Position numbers and translations under genes: made by a program. From assembly GCA_009695405.1 (NCBI GenBank), contig SIAZ01000017.1, positions 1 to 24,143 on the forward strand: 24,143 bases of DNA. The letters are read 5' to 3'. Positions within the stretch are counted from its first letter, which is position 1. The number at the start of each line of letters is the position of its first letter. The notes beneath the pieces were generated by a model. It did no database searches, had not been told where the DNA came from, and saw nothing but the letters and a program-made list of their open reading frames with translations. This DNA is from Pedosphaera sp. (lineage in GTDB: Bacteria > Verrucomicrobiota > Verrucomicrobiia > Limisphaerales > UBA9464). Of the stretch, positions 8,241 to 17,604 are shown one piece after another.

Positions 8241-8939
8241 GTGACTGCCGTACGATCACGTCTGATGCTTGCTGTTTTGACCGGCTTTATTGCGGGCTTA
8301 CTCCATGTTTTAAGTGGTCCGGATCATTTGGCTGCGGTGGCCCCCTTGGCTGTGCGGGGGCATCAGCGTTCTTGGATTGCTGGTGTGCGGTGGGGACTCG
8401 GTCATTCTGCCGGTGTCCTTTTGATTGGGCTATTAGCCGTCGCTTTTCGGGAGGTTTTACCTCTAGCTAAGATTTCTGAGATCAGCGAACGGTTGGTGGG
8501 AGTACTCTTAATTGCGATCGGGCTTTGGAGTCTGCGCGAGGCTTTGCGTGTCGAAGTTCATAGCCACGAGCATAGTCATGACGGTGTCTCGCACGGTCAC
8601 CTCCATTTTCATAAGGGTGAAGAAGGAGTTGGCCCCCATTTACACGGGCATGCGGCGTTGGGTATTGGAACTTTGCACGGGCTGGCTGGCAGTTCTCATT
8701 TTCTCGGCGTCTTACCCTCTCTGACCTTTGCTCAACGGTGGGAGTCTGTGGCTTATTTAATCGCTTTTGGAATCGGAACCGTGTTGGGGATGGCTGGATT
8801 TTCAGCATTGCTCGGAGCGATGGCGATTCGATGGACGCGGGGGGCTCGAACTTTCTATCGAGGGTTGCTTTTTACCTGTGCCGCCGCTGCATTTACCCTT
8901 GGCTGCTATTGGTTGATTTCGGGCGGTGGTGAGGCTTAA
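8241..8939 (+). CDS. UreH/NicO-type metal transporter with His-rich loop
   Basis: A 232-residue integral membrane protein with about six transmembrane segments, of the UreH-like/NicO transporter group linked to nickel or cobalt movement. The first helix carries LLHVLSGPDHLAAVAP, with the His-x5-Asp-His pattern of UreH-type proteins, followed by WGLGHSAGVLLIG. A loop at about 107-137 is packed with histidines (HSHEHSHDGVSHGHLHFH), typical of metal sensing or storage. The second half repeats the His-Gly theme (GTLHGLAGSSHFLGVLPSL). The start is GTG; an ATG eight codons in (8265) would also keep the first helix. It follows the epimerase after 110 bases, which hold inverted repeats (AAGGG/CCCTT) but no clear T tract. 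The transported metal and direction cannot be read from sequence. Confidence 0.82.
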   Translation: MTAVRSRLMLAVLTGFIAGLLHVLSGPDHLAAVAPLAVRGHQRSWIAGVRWGLGHSAGVLLIGLLAVAFREVLPLAKISEISERLVGVLLIAIGLWSLREALRVEVHSHEHSHDGVSHGHLHFHKGEEGVGPHLHGHAALGIGTLHGLAGSSHFLGVLPSLTFAQRWESVAYLIAFGIGTVLGMAGFSALLGAMAIRWTRGARTFYRGLLFTCAAAAFTLGCYWLISGGGEA

Positions 8940-8955
8940 AAAGCGATTTAAACCT

Positions 8956-9852
8956 ATGTCAGGGAAAGGATTTCCAAATGCGTATCGCGGCCGAATAGCT
9001 CCATCGCCTACAGGGTTATTGCATCTCGGCCATGCGCAGACATTTTGGACCGCTTGGCTGCGATCGCAGGCTGCTTCAGGTGTTTTGATTCTTCGCAATG
9101 AAGATTTAGATCGTGATCGGGCACGTCCGGAATTTGCTGAAGCACAGAGACGAGATTTAGCATGGTTGGGAATTCGTTGGGATGAAGGACCGGATCTGAA
9201 AGGTCCTGTAGGGCCTTATTCGCAGAGTCAGCGACTTGCTTTATATCAATCAGTTTACCTGCAACTCCAATCCACAGGGCACCTCTTTCCCTGCACATGT
9301 TCGCGTCGAGACATTGCCTCGGCGATTGCCGCTCCGCATGCGCTCGACGAGGAACCGATTTATTCGGGACGATGTCGAGGACGCAGTCCGACGGATGAAG
9401 TAGGTCTGGTTTCCGAGAGCCTCCGAACTGCGTGGCGATTTCGGGTTCCTGTGGGAGAGGAAATTATTTTTGAGGACGCCTTGATGGGCCGTCAGAGTTG
9501 GGTCGCGGGTCGAGATTTTGGTGACTTTGTAGTGATGCGACACGACGGGATGCCTGCTTATCAGTTGGCATGTGTGACCGATGACCACGCGATGGGAATT
9601 ACCGAGGTAGTACGAGGTGCAGATTTGCTAGTGAGTACAGCACGCCAGATTTTATTGTATCGAGTTTTAGGGTGGAAGCCGCCCCAGTTTGCTCATTGTC
9701 CCCTAGTGACCGACGCGCAGGGGGGACGGTTAGCAAAACGAAATGGCGCATTGAGTTTAGAGACATTCCGTGGGCAAGGATGGACGCCAGAGGAGGTAAG
9801 GGCGATTGGGTCTAAATCCACGGAGGGCTATGGTTTGTCGATAAAACCGTGA
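8956..9852 (+). CDS. gluQ: Glutamyl-Q tRNA(Asp) synthetase
   Basis: A 298-residue GluQRS, a paralogue of glutamyl-tRNA synthetase lacking the anticodon-binding domain. It activates glutamate and attaches it to queuosine at the wobble position of tRNA(Asp). The length matches the family. Residues 13-26 hold RIAPSPTGLLHLGH with the HIGH-class signature, and NEDLDRDRARPEF follows. The zinc site of GluQRS is visible as C113, C115, Y136 and C140 (CTCSRRDI, then YSGRC). ITEVVRGADLL and the KMSKS-equivalent RLAKRNGALSLE (from 258) complete the site. I chose the ATG at 8956; an in-frame GTG at 8926 would overlap the transporter by 14 bases. It is probably co-transcribed with the transporter. Its last 25 bases overlap the 3' end of the convergent propeller gene. 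Confidence 0.93.
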   Translation: MSGKGFPNAYRGRIAPSPTGLLHLGHAQTFWTAWLRSQAASGVLILRNEDLDRDRARPEFAEAQRRDLAWLGIRWDEGPDLKGPVGPYSQSQRLALYQSVYLQLQSTGHLFPCTCSRRDIASAIAAPHALDEEPIYSGRCRGRSPTDEVGLVSESLRTAWRFRVPVGEEIIFEDALMGRQSWVAGRDFGDFVVMRHDGMPAYQLACVTDDHAMGITEVVRGADLLVSTARQILLYRVLGWKPPQFAHCPLVTDAQGGRLAKRNGALSLETFRGQGWTPEEVRAIGSKSTEGYGLSIKP

Positions 9853-12113
9853 TAAAGACCCAAATAATAGGGAAGAAGAAAAATCGTGCCACTGCCGAGA
9901 GTTCCGCCATTTCCACTGTAATCGAGATCCCAAGGATCAGTATTCCAGTGTTCGAAATGACGGTTTTCCACCGGTAAAACGCGACCGTTAACTCGATGTC
10001 CGCGGCCGGAGGTTTTGGGTTCGTAGAGGTCCTTTGATTTTTGGGGAGGGAGAAGAACGAGATCAAGGCGGTGTGAATTACGGTGAGACCAATCAACCCG
10101 ATCGAGGGGGAAGCCGCGGAGGGTGTTGAGTGAATCTTCGTGCCAACCGTTCCAGGGAGAAACCGGGAAGGTTCCCCAGACATTTTGAATGGACTGATCG
10201 AGACCGTGTGCAGCAAAGGCGAAGTGAAAGAAGGGGTTAAGTTCGGGTGCTTCGAGGGCCCAGTAAGAGAAGAAGGAGTAAAGGACCCGATCGCGGATAG
10301 CGGGATCTCGATTGTACTTAAGCAGCGTGTAATAACACATCACCGCCATTTCGTCGTCCGATTGATTGCCTGAACCTGGGCCGAAATGGACCTTAGGAAA
10401 CATTAAATTCTGGGCATAGCCATGGTGCTTGACGAGATTGCTGGCCGCTTTTGAATATTTGACATTGCCAGTGATGTGAGCGGCAACCGAGAGATAGCTT
10501 AGAATACTAAGTGAATTCAGTCCCCGTTCTGGCCACCATCGGGCATCACCGTTGACAGAATCTGGTCCGTAAGCCCCCCATCGAGTTGGTTTACCATCGA
10601 TATCGACAAGATTAAACTGGTGGTCAAGAAGGTGGTTTGCGAGATCAGTCACCACTTCGCGAACCCGAGCCTTTCCCTCAGGTGACTTGGCCACGAGATC
10701 AAAGTAGGCGGCATAAAAGAAAAAATGGCCGTCGAGTTCGTCGCTACTCGTGTCCGACTTCCAATACCATTTACCGTCAGCACTTTTTGGCCACCGAGGT
10801 TGGTAGACTTTCCAAAGAGCATCGCGTTTGGACTCACTTTGATCCGATTGGAGACGTCCAATATTGGGGTCGGGCCAGTCAATAGGGCGGATCGTCCGCG
10901 CAACAAATCCGTGAGGTGGAGACGGTTTTCCGCCTTGGGTTACTTTCTGAAGGAATCGAAGAGCTTCGAAAGCTTGGATGGCACGATCCCGAGCGTGGCT
11001 GTCTTGGGTTGCGCCATAGGCAAAACATTCGCCGGCTCCGTACATCGCTGTCCAGAGGCCGTCATTGTCGGAGTCGTTTGGATTGGCGGTCGATTTATCA
11101 CCGGCCTTGCTGAGCGGCGCTTCGGCAGTAAAGCCGTAGGTGGTTCGTTTAATGTACTTCTCAATCTCCAATTCATAGAACTCCGCCTTGCGCGCCAAAG
11201 TCATTGGTACACGTCGAATGCGACCCAAACCGCCAACCGTCGAGAACCAAGTATCGCCGGAGGAATCACTGAGGATTTGACGTACGTCATCGGTAGGCAA
11301 CCAACCGGGGCCCTGACGATAGTGGAAGTCAGATCCGTCCCAGTAAATAGCCCCGAGATGAGTCGCGAACCAGATCTCACCGACTGGGCTTGGGGTAAGC
11401 CCTGTAAAATCATTCCACGGGAGACCGTCGTGTCCTTCGAAAAAACGCCAACCTGAGTCAGTGCGGCATCCGACGCCTGCGCGGGTAGCGATCCAGAGTT
11501 GGCCCTTGGTGTCGAAACCCGTTCCTAATACAGCACGTGAAGCCCATGAGCGGCCTCCTGAATCGATGGCCTCCACTGGATCCCATCGGCTTTGGTTCAA
11601 CTGAAATAAGCCTTCTTCAGATGCGGCGATAATTTCACCTTTGGGACCTATAGCGAGCTGATGCAGTGATCGCTGGCTAGGCCACGCGGAAGGGCGATAT
11701 TGACCGTTATTGATTTGGTAAAGGTTATTGGACGAGACCAACCAGACGTCTTTTTCAAATCGAACAAGGTGCTGAATAGATTCCCAAGGAACCGAGGCCG
11801 TAACAGGTGAACCTGAGGGGCCGGGGAAGGTCATTTCGGTTGGTGACTTAGGATCGAAAGAAGGATCTGGGATCCATCGCTCTTGACGGAGAGCTTGCCA
11901 ATGACCTTGGGCAAAGGCTCGAACAATGCCGGTGGCGTCTTGATCGAGAAATTGAACAGGACCTGGGCTGAAACCAGTGGTTTCGCCGATAGTTTCAGCG
12001 ATTTCCTGAAGGAACATCTGAGGAGCGGATTTGAAGCGTGGAGTGGCGGCCGTAGTGCTCACTGCCAACAGTGCGACGAAGTACAACCTCCACAGCGTAA
12101 AGAGTACCGACAT
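9828..12113 (-). CDS. Secreted two-domain protein: Reg_prop-like propeller plus helical domain
   Basis: A 761-residue exported protein with a signal peptide at about 1-23 (LWRLYFVALLAVSTTAATP). Residues about 110-330 are beta-propeller blades like those in sensor domains of hybrid two-component systems: DTKGQLWIATRAGVG, HDGLPWNDFTGLTPSPVGEI and SSGDTWFSTVGGLGRI. There is no kinase or regulator domain. Instead, from about 335, a largely helical region begins after an Asp-rich NPNDSDNDGLW and contains AYGATQDSHARDRAIQAFEA, DELDGHFFFYAAYF and GNQSDDEMAVMCYY. This looks like an (alpha/alpha)-barrel of the kind found in glycan-active enzymes, but I cannot name a family or catalytic residues. The ATG lies 20 bases after the trpA stop, so the two are probably co-transcribed. 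The 3' end overlaps gluQ tail to tail. Confidence 0.85.
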   Translation of the reverse strand: MSVLFTLWRLYFVALLAVSTTAATPRFKSAPQMFLQEIAETIGETTGFSPGPVQFLDQDATGIVRAFAQGHWQALRQERWIPDPSFDPKSPTEMTFPGPSGSPVTASVPWESIQHLVRFEKDVWLVSSNNLYQINNGQYRPSAWPSQRSLHQLAIGPKGEIIAASEEGLFQLNQSRWDPVEAIDSGGRSWASRAVLGTGFDTKGQLWIATRAGVGCRTDSGWRFFEGHDGLPWNDFTGLTPSPVGEIWFATHLGAIYWDGSDFHYRQGPGWLPTDDVRQILSDSSGDTWFSTVGGLGRIRRVPMTLARKAEFYELEIEKYIKRTTYGFTAEAPLSKAGDKSTANPNDSDNDGLWTAMYGAGECFAYGATQDSHARDRAIQAFEALRFLQKVTQGGKPSPPHGFVARTIRPIDWPDPNIGRLQSDQSESKRDALWKVYQPRWPKSADGKWYWKSDTSSDELDGHFFFYAAYFDLVAKSPEGKARVREVVTDLANHLLDHQFNLVDIDGKPTRWGAYGPDSVNGDARWWPERGLNSLSILSYLSVAAHITGNVKYSKAASNLVKHHGYAQNLMFPKVHFGPGSGNQSDDEMAVMCYYTLLKYNRDPAIRDRVLYSFFSYWALEAPELNPFFHFAFAAHGLDQSIQNVWGTFPVSPWNGWHEDSLNTLRGFPLDRVDWSHRNSHRLDLVLLPPQKSKDLYEPKTSGRGHRVNGRVLPVENRHFEHWNTDPWDLDYSGNGGTLGSGTIFLLPYYLGLYHGFIDKP

Positions 12114-12133
12114 AAAGGTAAAAAAGAGGGAGG

Positions 12134-12955
12134 TTAAGCGGAAGGTAAGGAGCTAGGAAGTGATCGAATTGCTTGGGATAATTCGGCAACAAAAGCAGCA
12201 ACACGTGGGACAAGGTCGGGGGAGTGTCCGTGTTCAGCGATTCGGTTGACGATAGCGCTACCAACCACGATGGCTTCGGCGTGAGCGGCCACCTCTCGAG
12301 CTTGGTCGGCATTAGAAATACCGAAGCCCACAGCAATTGGAGTTTGAGAATGAGCGCGGATGAGTTGGGTCATTTCGGCGATCGTTGAGCTCACTTTGGA
12401 TTGCATTCCGGTGACACCTTCTCGGCTGATATAATAAATGAATCCCTTGGCCCGTGGTGCGATAAAAGCAATACGAGCTTCTGGGGTTGTGGGTGCGATG
12501 AGGTAAATGGGGCAAAGCTCTGCTGCGAGCATCAGGGCTTCATAATTTGCCGATTCCTCCGGAGGTAGATCGAGCACAAGAAGTCCGTCCACACCGACGG
12601 CGGTAGCATCGCGAATAAAGCGATCGACACCGACGCGATGGAGCAGGTTAAAGTAAATATACAAAACAATGGGGATCTCTGATTGAGCGCGAATACGCTG
12701 AATACTCTGAAGGACCTTGGGTGGGGTGGTGCCGCTTTCTAATCCGCGTTGGGCGGCGAGTTGATTCACGATGCCATCGGCTAAGGGATCGCTGAAGGGA
12801 ACGCCGAGTTCTAGAATGTCGACACCTGCTTGATCGAAAGCGGTGGCGAGCGCTTCGGTTGCGGAGAGGTTTGGATCACCGGCGCCAATATAGACGACTA
12901 GGCCTTTACGGCCCGAAGCTTTGAGCTCTAAGAAACGTTGTTCGATGCGATTCAC
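12134..12955 (-). CDS. trpA: Tryptophan synthase alpha chain
   Basis: A 273-residue TIM-barrel subunit that cleaves indole-3-glycerol phosphate to indole and glyceraldehyde 3-phosphate; indole passes to TrpB. The length is normal for the family. Catalytic E49 and D60 lie in LELGVPFSDPLADG at the canonical numbers, Y175 is in GFIYYISREGVTG, and the phosphate site is GFGIS (210-214) and GSAIV (232-236). Two usually conserved stretches differ: the typical TAGDP reads GAGDP, and the DGPxIQ loop after D60 reads DGIVNQ. The start is GTG; no other start lies between it and an in-frame stop upstream, and no clear Shine-Dalgarno site is visible. No other trp gene is in the window. It is followed after 20 bases by the secreted propeller fusion. 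Confidence 0.94.
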   Translation of the reverse strand: MNRIEQRFLELKASGRKGLVVYIGAGDPNLSATEALATAFDQAGVDILELGVPFSDPLADGIVNQLAAQRGLESGTTPPKVLQSIQRIRAQSEIPIVLYIYFNLLHRVGVDRFIRDATAVGVDGLLVLDLPPEESANYEALMLAAELCPIYLIAPTTPEARIAFIAPRAKGFIYYISREGVTGMQSKVSSTIAEMTQLIRAHSQTPIAVGFGISNADQAREVAAHAEAIVVGSAIVNRIAEHGHSPDLVPRVAAFVAELSQAIRSLPSSLPSA

Positions 12956-13131
12956 TGGGATGACGTTCTGTTGCCTTCAACCGCGCCGCAAGATCAAGTT
13001 CAAGGCGTCCGTGGGTATTGAGAAAGGAGACACTAAGTGTTTGTCGGACTTTAATCGCCTTTTTTTAACTAACCCGCCCTCGTTCACGAGGAAGCGCGAC
13101 GAGGAGGCGTGTTCCAAATTTAGCGAGTGGA

Positions 13132-16100
13132 TCAGCCTTTGGTGAGTGTTTCGTCGAGGTTAAACAAGAGGTTGGCTAACATCATGTAAGTGGCAAGTGA
13201 GGGAGCATCGAGTGATTTTGGACGAAGAGCGGAGCCTGAATTGATCAAAGCCGCCGCCGCTTGGGGATCCCTGCGATAACCCTTTCTTTGTTGTTTTACG
13301 AAAGCTAAGAGACGTTTGAGTTCGGCGGTATCCGGAGTACGACCGAGACAAGTGCGAAAGGCAAAATGGATGCGTGAGGTATCGTCGGAATTGGATTCGG
13401 TGAGAATGCGTTGCGCAAAAACTCGAGCTGCCTCGAGGAGCGTGGGTTCATTCATTGCAGCGAGCGCTTGTAAAGGCGTGTTAGAACGGGGACGCCGTGC
13501 CACACAAATATCACGACTTGAGGCATCGAAGGTGGCCAAGGTTGGATAGGTACAAACCCGACGCCAGAAAGTATAAAGGGCACGGCGATACAAATCAGGG
13601 CCTTCACTGACCGGCCATTCATCCATACCAATTTAGGGGCGAAGAAAGCCAATTTCCTTCCATAAATTAGGGACTTGAACCGGATACATACTGGGACCGC
13701 CCCCTTGCGGATTGAGCAGTCCACTTACCGAGAGGGCATGATCACGAATCATTTCTGCATCCATACGAAAGCGGGGACCACGCGAAAGTAGACGGTTATA
13801 GAAATCTTTTTCTAATCGGGTGGCGTCGGAAGCGGCGTTCTGTCGGTAGGTAGCTGAGAGGATGATTTGTTTTTGCATCGCTTTTATATCCCAACCTGTG
13901 TGGATGAATTCGGTGGCCAACCAGTCGAGCAGTTCTGGATGAGACGGTGCCTCACCTTGGAGCCCGAAGTCTTCACTCGTCTTGACCAGTCCAGTGCCGA
14001 AGCAACGTTCCCAGTAACGATTAACGGCGACCCGAGCCGTAAGGGGATGAGTTGGATCGACGATCCACCGGGCAAGCGCAAGACGGTTAAGAGGGTTAGT
14101 CGATGAGAGCGAGGGAAAGAGAGAGGGGACACCGGCAGTGACAGTTTTGCCACGGCTGAGGAAATCACCGCGCAAGTGGACATAAGTCTCGCGAGGTTGC
14201 GGATCGGTCCGTTCCTGCATGACCATGGAGGAGTATTTGCGAGTGGCGAGTTGGCGTTGTTTTTCTTCTAGGCGGAAGAGTTCGCCTTGGAGAGATCGAA
14301 TTGTTTCTGAGGCAGCGCTATGAGTGGCGACGATTTCTGTGGACTGTGCAGGTGAGCGATTTACTGGCTTGACGCTGAGACTTTCAACAAGAGTCGAGTT
14401 TATCGGCCACCAGAGAGAGGGATCTGGCTCTGCGGTAATGGAAATCCGAAAGCGACCGATGCAATGGCTATTGCCGTGGTACTGATCGAAGCGAAAAGAG
14501 AGACGGTTGCCCCATTGAACGGCGACAGGCTTCTGAAGTTGGGCAATCAAAAAATGTCGTTCGCCAAATTTAGGCCCAATAGCCCAACCGGTCTTAGGGT
14601 TGTGATCTACGGCATGATCCGCCTTATAGTATAGTTGCTCCCAATCGGCAGTTGCCTGAGAAAAAAGAAGGGGAGTGAGACTCTCCTGTCGAGTTTCAGC
14701 CCTTCTTTTGTCCCCGACTTGGATAGTTGTTCTCACAAGAATCAGGCTAAATTCGTCGAGAATAAAGTTACCTGTTTGACCCCAGCGTCCCGGTCCGTTT
14801 TTGGGAAGGCTAGGATCAGGTAAAACTTCTAGAAGGACCGCTGTGATACCAGTCAGTGCGGTGGAAGCCTCGACCGTCACTGTGTCGTAAATGGGATTAA
14901 CGCCGACACCGAGAAGGGAACCATCGGGTAAGTTGGTGAAGCTCGAACCGCCCGTTGACGTAGCGTTAGTGAGTGTAAGAACCGTCCAGAGGGGGCCCTT
15001 GATTGCTCTTTTTTTCTCCCAAGCAACCTGAGTCAATTTGAGGCGAGCCTGTTCTGCAATGAGTTCGCGACGAACCTCGCTTAAGCGATGCGCGGTATAG
15101 GCTGCGGAGACAGTGAGATCGGGTCGAGGAACATCGATATTGGGACCGGTGCTGTAGTTGCCATTGTCCGTAGAATTGTTGAAGAAGGCATAGAATTGGT
15201 AGTAGTCATCGTGACTGATGAGGTCGTATTTGTGCGAGTGACATTCAGCGCAAGCGAGGGTGAGGCCGAGCCAAGTTGTGCCCAGAGTCGCCACCCGATC
15301 TTTGACTGCCTTTGTCCGATATTCCTCGGCATCGCCACCGCCCTCGTCATTAACTTTGGTGTTGCGATTAAATCCGGTGGCAATTTTTTGGTCTAGAGTG
15401 GGATTGGGGAGTAGATCGCCGGCTAACTGTTCGATAGTGAAGTCATTGAAGAGTTGGTTTTTATTGAAGGCATTGATGACCCATTCGCGATAAGGCCAAA
15501 TGGAGCGGGCGAGATCCACTTGATAACCATTGGAATCGGCGTAGCGAGCGAGGTCGAGCCATCCGCGCGCCATATGTTCTCCGTAATGAGGCGAGGCGAG
15601 GAGACGGTCGACGAGGGTTTCGTAGGCGTTGGGGGTGGAGTCATTGAGGAAAGTGTCGATCTCGATTGGATTAGGCGGCAGACCGGTCAGGTCGAGAGTG
15701 ACACGGCGAATGAGAGTGGCCCGATCGGCCTCAGGTTGTTGTTGGAGTCCCTCTCGGTTGAGTCGTTCTAAAATGAAACGATCGATCTCGTTGCGGACGA
15801 TTGAACCTGTTGGGAAATGGGTTGGCGGGATGGGATGAATCGGGCTTTGAAAAGACCAATGCTTGCGAGTGTCTTTTTCGGGCCAGGCTGCCCCCGCTGT
15901 GATCCACTCTCTCAGCGCTGTTATTTCATCGGAAGAGAGTCGCGGTCCCTTAGGTGGCATGACTTCGTCTGGATCAGTGGAGATCACTCTTTTGAGAAGT
16001 TCACTGTCTTGAGGGCGATTCGGTACCAGAGGTAGTCCACCCGATTTGGCCGGTTTTAGAGCGGCAGCGCGGCTATCGAGACGCAGATCGCTTTTTTGTT

Positions 16101-16266
16101 TATCGGGACCATGACACTCGTAACAGCGCTTGATCAGGATAGGTTCAATATCGCGGATGAAATCAAGAGCGGCCAAGACCGTTCCGCTGAGGGCGAAGAC
16201 TGCTAAGAATCCAGTGCCGAGCAGTAAGCGAATAAGGCGGGCGAAGATCGTCAGTCGAAAACTCAT
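13132..16266 (-). pseudogene. PSCyt1-DUF1549-DUF1553 protein with in-frame TAA
   Basis: A 1044-codon gene for a planctomycete-type cytochrome protein, an exported multidomain family of uncertain function usually paired with DUF1501. After a signal peptide or anchor (about 11-32), PSCyt1 carries a heme motif CYECH (48-52) with the MPPKGPRLSSDEI region behind it. DUF1549 follows from about 150 with RRVTLDLTGLPPNPIEIDTF, ARYADSNGY and a second heme-like CAECHSHKYD. DUF1553 lies at the end with HPLTARVAVNRYWERCFGTG, DAEMIRDHALSVSGLL and RRPRSNTPLQALAAMNEP. A single TAA at 13633-13635 stops translation after 877 residues (NLWKEIGFLRP), yet the same frame continues immediately with IGMDEWPVSEGPDLYRRALY to the normal end. 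One base change from GAA, AAA or CAA, or a sequencing error, explains it. The truncated form lacks the DUF1553 C-terminus. Confidence 0.88.
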
Positions 16267-16346
16267 GGAAGGGGTCGGGATTGGGGATCAGTCTATCCGT
16301 TGGCATCACCCTGTGGCGAGAGCAGAAGCAATCGCGTTCAGGAACC

Positions 16347-16577
16347 TCACTGGGCTGATTTATCTAAATAGGAGTATGGGATGGTGCTAAAAGACAGGAT
16401 TGCGACCCTTTGTGCGTCGAGTTTGAGGGCGTAGCGGATGTGTTTGCCGACGAGGATGGATCTGCGGAGGTGGTGGTGTTCTTTGATTAAGGAGTCAAAG
16501 CTCAGGCGTTCGTTCTCTTCAGGAAGACAGATAGTGACGCGCCAGAGTGGTTCAGGATCGCAGGGAATTGGCGGACA
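16347..16577 (-). pseudogene. Fragment resembling DUF4338/DruA-type protein
   Basis: Between the DUF1553 gene and the metallopeptidase gene, a minus-strand frame bounded by stops encodes 76 residues with no plausible start. Its core reads LWRVTICLPEENERLSFDSL, then IKEHHHLRRSILVGKHIRYALK and VAILSFS. This pattern (a Leu-Ile-x-x-His-His-x-Leu helix, LVGxxxRY, then a hydrophobic strand ending in FS) matches my memory of the N-terminal part of DUF4338 proteins, which include DruA of Druantia anti-phage systems and transposase-associated relatives. The expected downstream RDxWIGW region is absent and the frame ends at 16347, so this is a truncated relic. The rest of the gap (16267-16694) shows nothing else I can name. 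Confidence 0.5.
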
Positions 16578-16694
16578 TTACATTTCCAAGGTTGGCCGGA
16601 TGGCGTCACCAAGTTTAGTTGTAAATAATGGCTAGGCCCGTGATCAACTTCTTCGTTATTCCACATGAATCAGCCCTTCAGAACTTCACTTAGG

Positions 16695-17591
16695 CTAAGG
16701 AGATGTCAGTTTTCCAGTGGGGGAGGTTGGAGAAGTTTCACGCCAGCGAAAGTGTGGATAGGGTAGTTTACCTTTCTCTTTAATATGAGAACAGTCCTTG
16801 AAGGGACGCCGTTTAGGTCGGACATAGCGCCAAGGGCGATCAGCAAAGATTTCTTCGCAGAGTTTAGCGACTCCTGGATCGTAGGTGCGTAGTTCAGTTC
16901 GGGTATTAACGGAGTTATGTTGATCGTCGTTTTCACGATTATCGTCGAACCAAGATTGAACGGCTTCAGCCCAGTATTCGCGGTGGTTAGAGGCAGCGTA
17001 GATGTTGATCCATAGCCCGGCGTTCGTTGCCGAATGGAAGGCTTTTTGGAGACGAGTATCGAAGGTGGGATCGACTTTATTTAAGCCCGTTTCGTGGATA
17101 GCGTGGGCGAATTCGTGAATACAAATATTTTCAGTTGAATAGGGATCCCCAGGGAAGCTCAGTAGGTTTTCCTCGGCACAACTGACCACCGGAATAGTGG
17201 GAGTTGCTCCCAACCCGCGAGCACGACGGTTCCAGTAGGCGTGAGGCTCGAGTCTAGAATGTTCGGGAATATCAGAGGTAAACTCATTCCACGCCATTAC
17301 CACCAGACGCGTACTGGAATCGGTCATTGCCTGAGTCAGATCAGGTCGGCCTTCCAGAAGATGGGTAACAATCCAAGCTGCTTCACGGAGGGCGTCATCA
17401 GAGACATTTGTAGATCCAACGATAGAGAAAGAGGCGACCTGAATCTGCTTTCGGTAGAAGTCAGAGAGGCTCAGAGCGGTTCGTATTTCTGGAGTGATGG
17501 AGGTGACATAAGGCAGCGTCTTTGAGGCATTACTACAGCTGATCTGAATACAAAGCAGGAAGCTAAAGAGACAAAGCAGTTGAGCATTCAT
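16695..17591 (-). CDS. Exported HExxH metallopeptidase (ATLF-like)
   Basis: A 298-residue exported protein with a zinc-peptidase signature. I chose the ATG at 17591 because the signal sequence (MNAQLLCLFSFLLCIQISC) begins there; an in-frame ATG at 17624 would overlap the permease gene by 20 bases. Cys19 could be lipidated, but the lipobox is imperfect (QIS before Cys). The active site is ICIHEFAHAIHETGL (HEFAH at 159-163), and about 45 residues later YAASNHREYWAEAVQSWF supplies the third ligand Glu (E209). This arrangement resembles gluzincins of the anthrax-lethal-factor-like group seen in many secreted PVC proteins; the substrate is unknown. It is the last gene of the propeller-pseudopilin-permease operon, 13 bases behind the permease. 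Confidence 0.8.
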   Translation of the reverse strand: MNAQLLCLFSFLLCIQISCSNASKTLPYVTSITPEIRTALSLSDFYRKQIQVASFSIVGSTNVSDDALREAAWIVTHLLEGRPDLTQAMTDSSTRLVVMAWNEFTSDIPEHSRLEPHAYWNRRARGLGATPTIPVVSCAEENLLSFPGDPYSTENICIHEFAHAIHETGLNKVDPTFDTRLQKAFHSATNAGLWINIYAASNHREYWAEAVQSWFDDNRENDDQHNSVNTRTELRTYDPGVAKLCEEIFADRPWRYVRPKRRPFKDCSHIKEKGKLPYPHFRWRETSPTSPTGKLTSP

Positions 17592-17604
17592 AGAGGGAGC
17601 GGGA

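Noticed and set aside
13040..13100. Hairpin CCTCG/CGAGG as terminator for the DUF1553 gene
   Set aside because: On the minus strand the stem is not followed by T residues; the T run lies on the wrong side for that strand.
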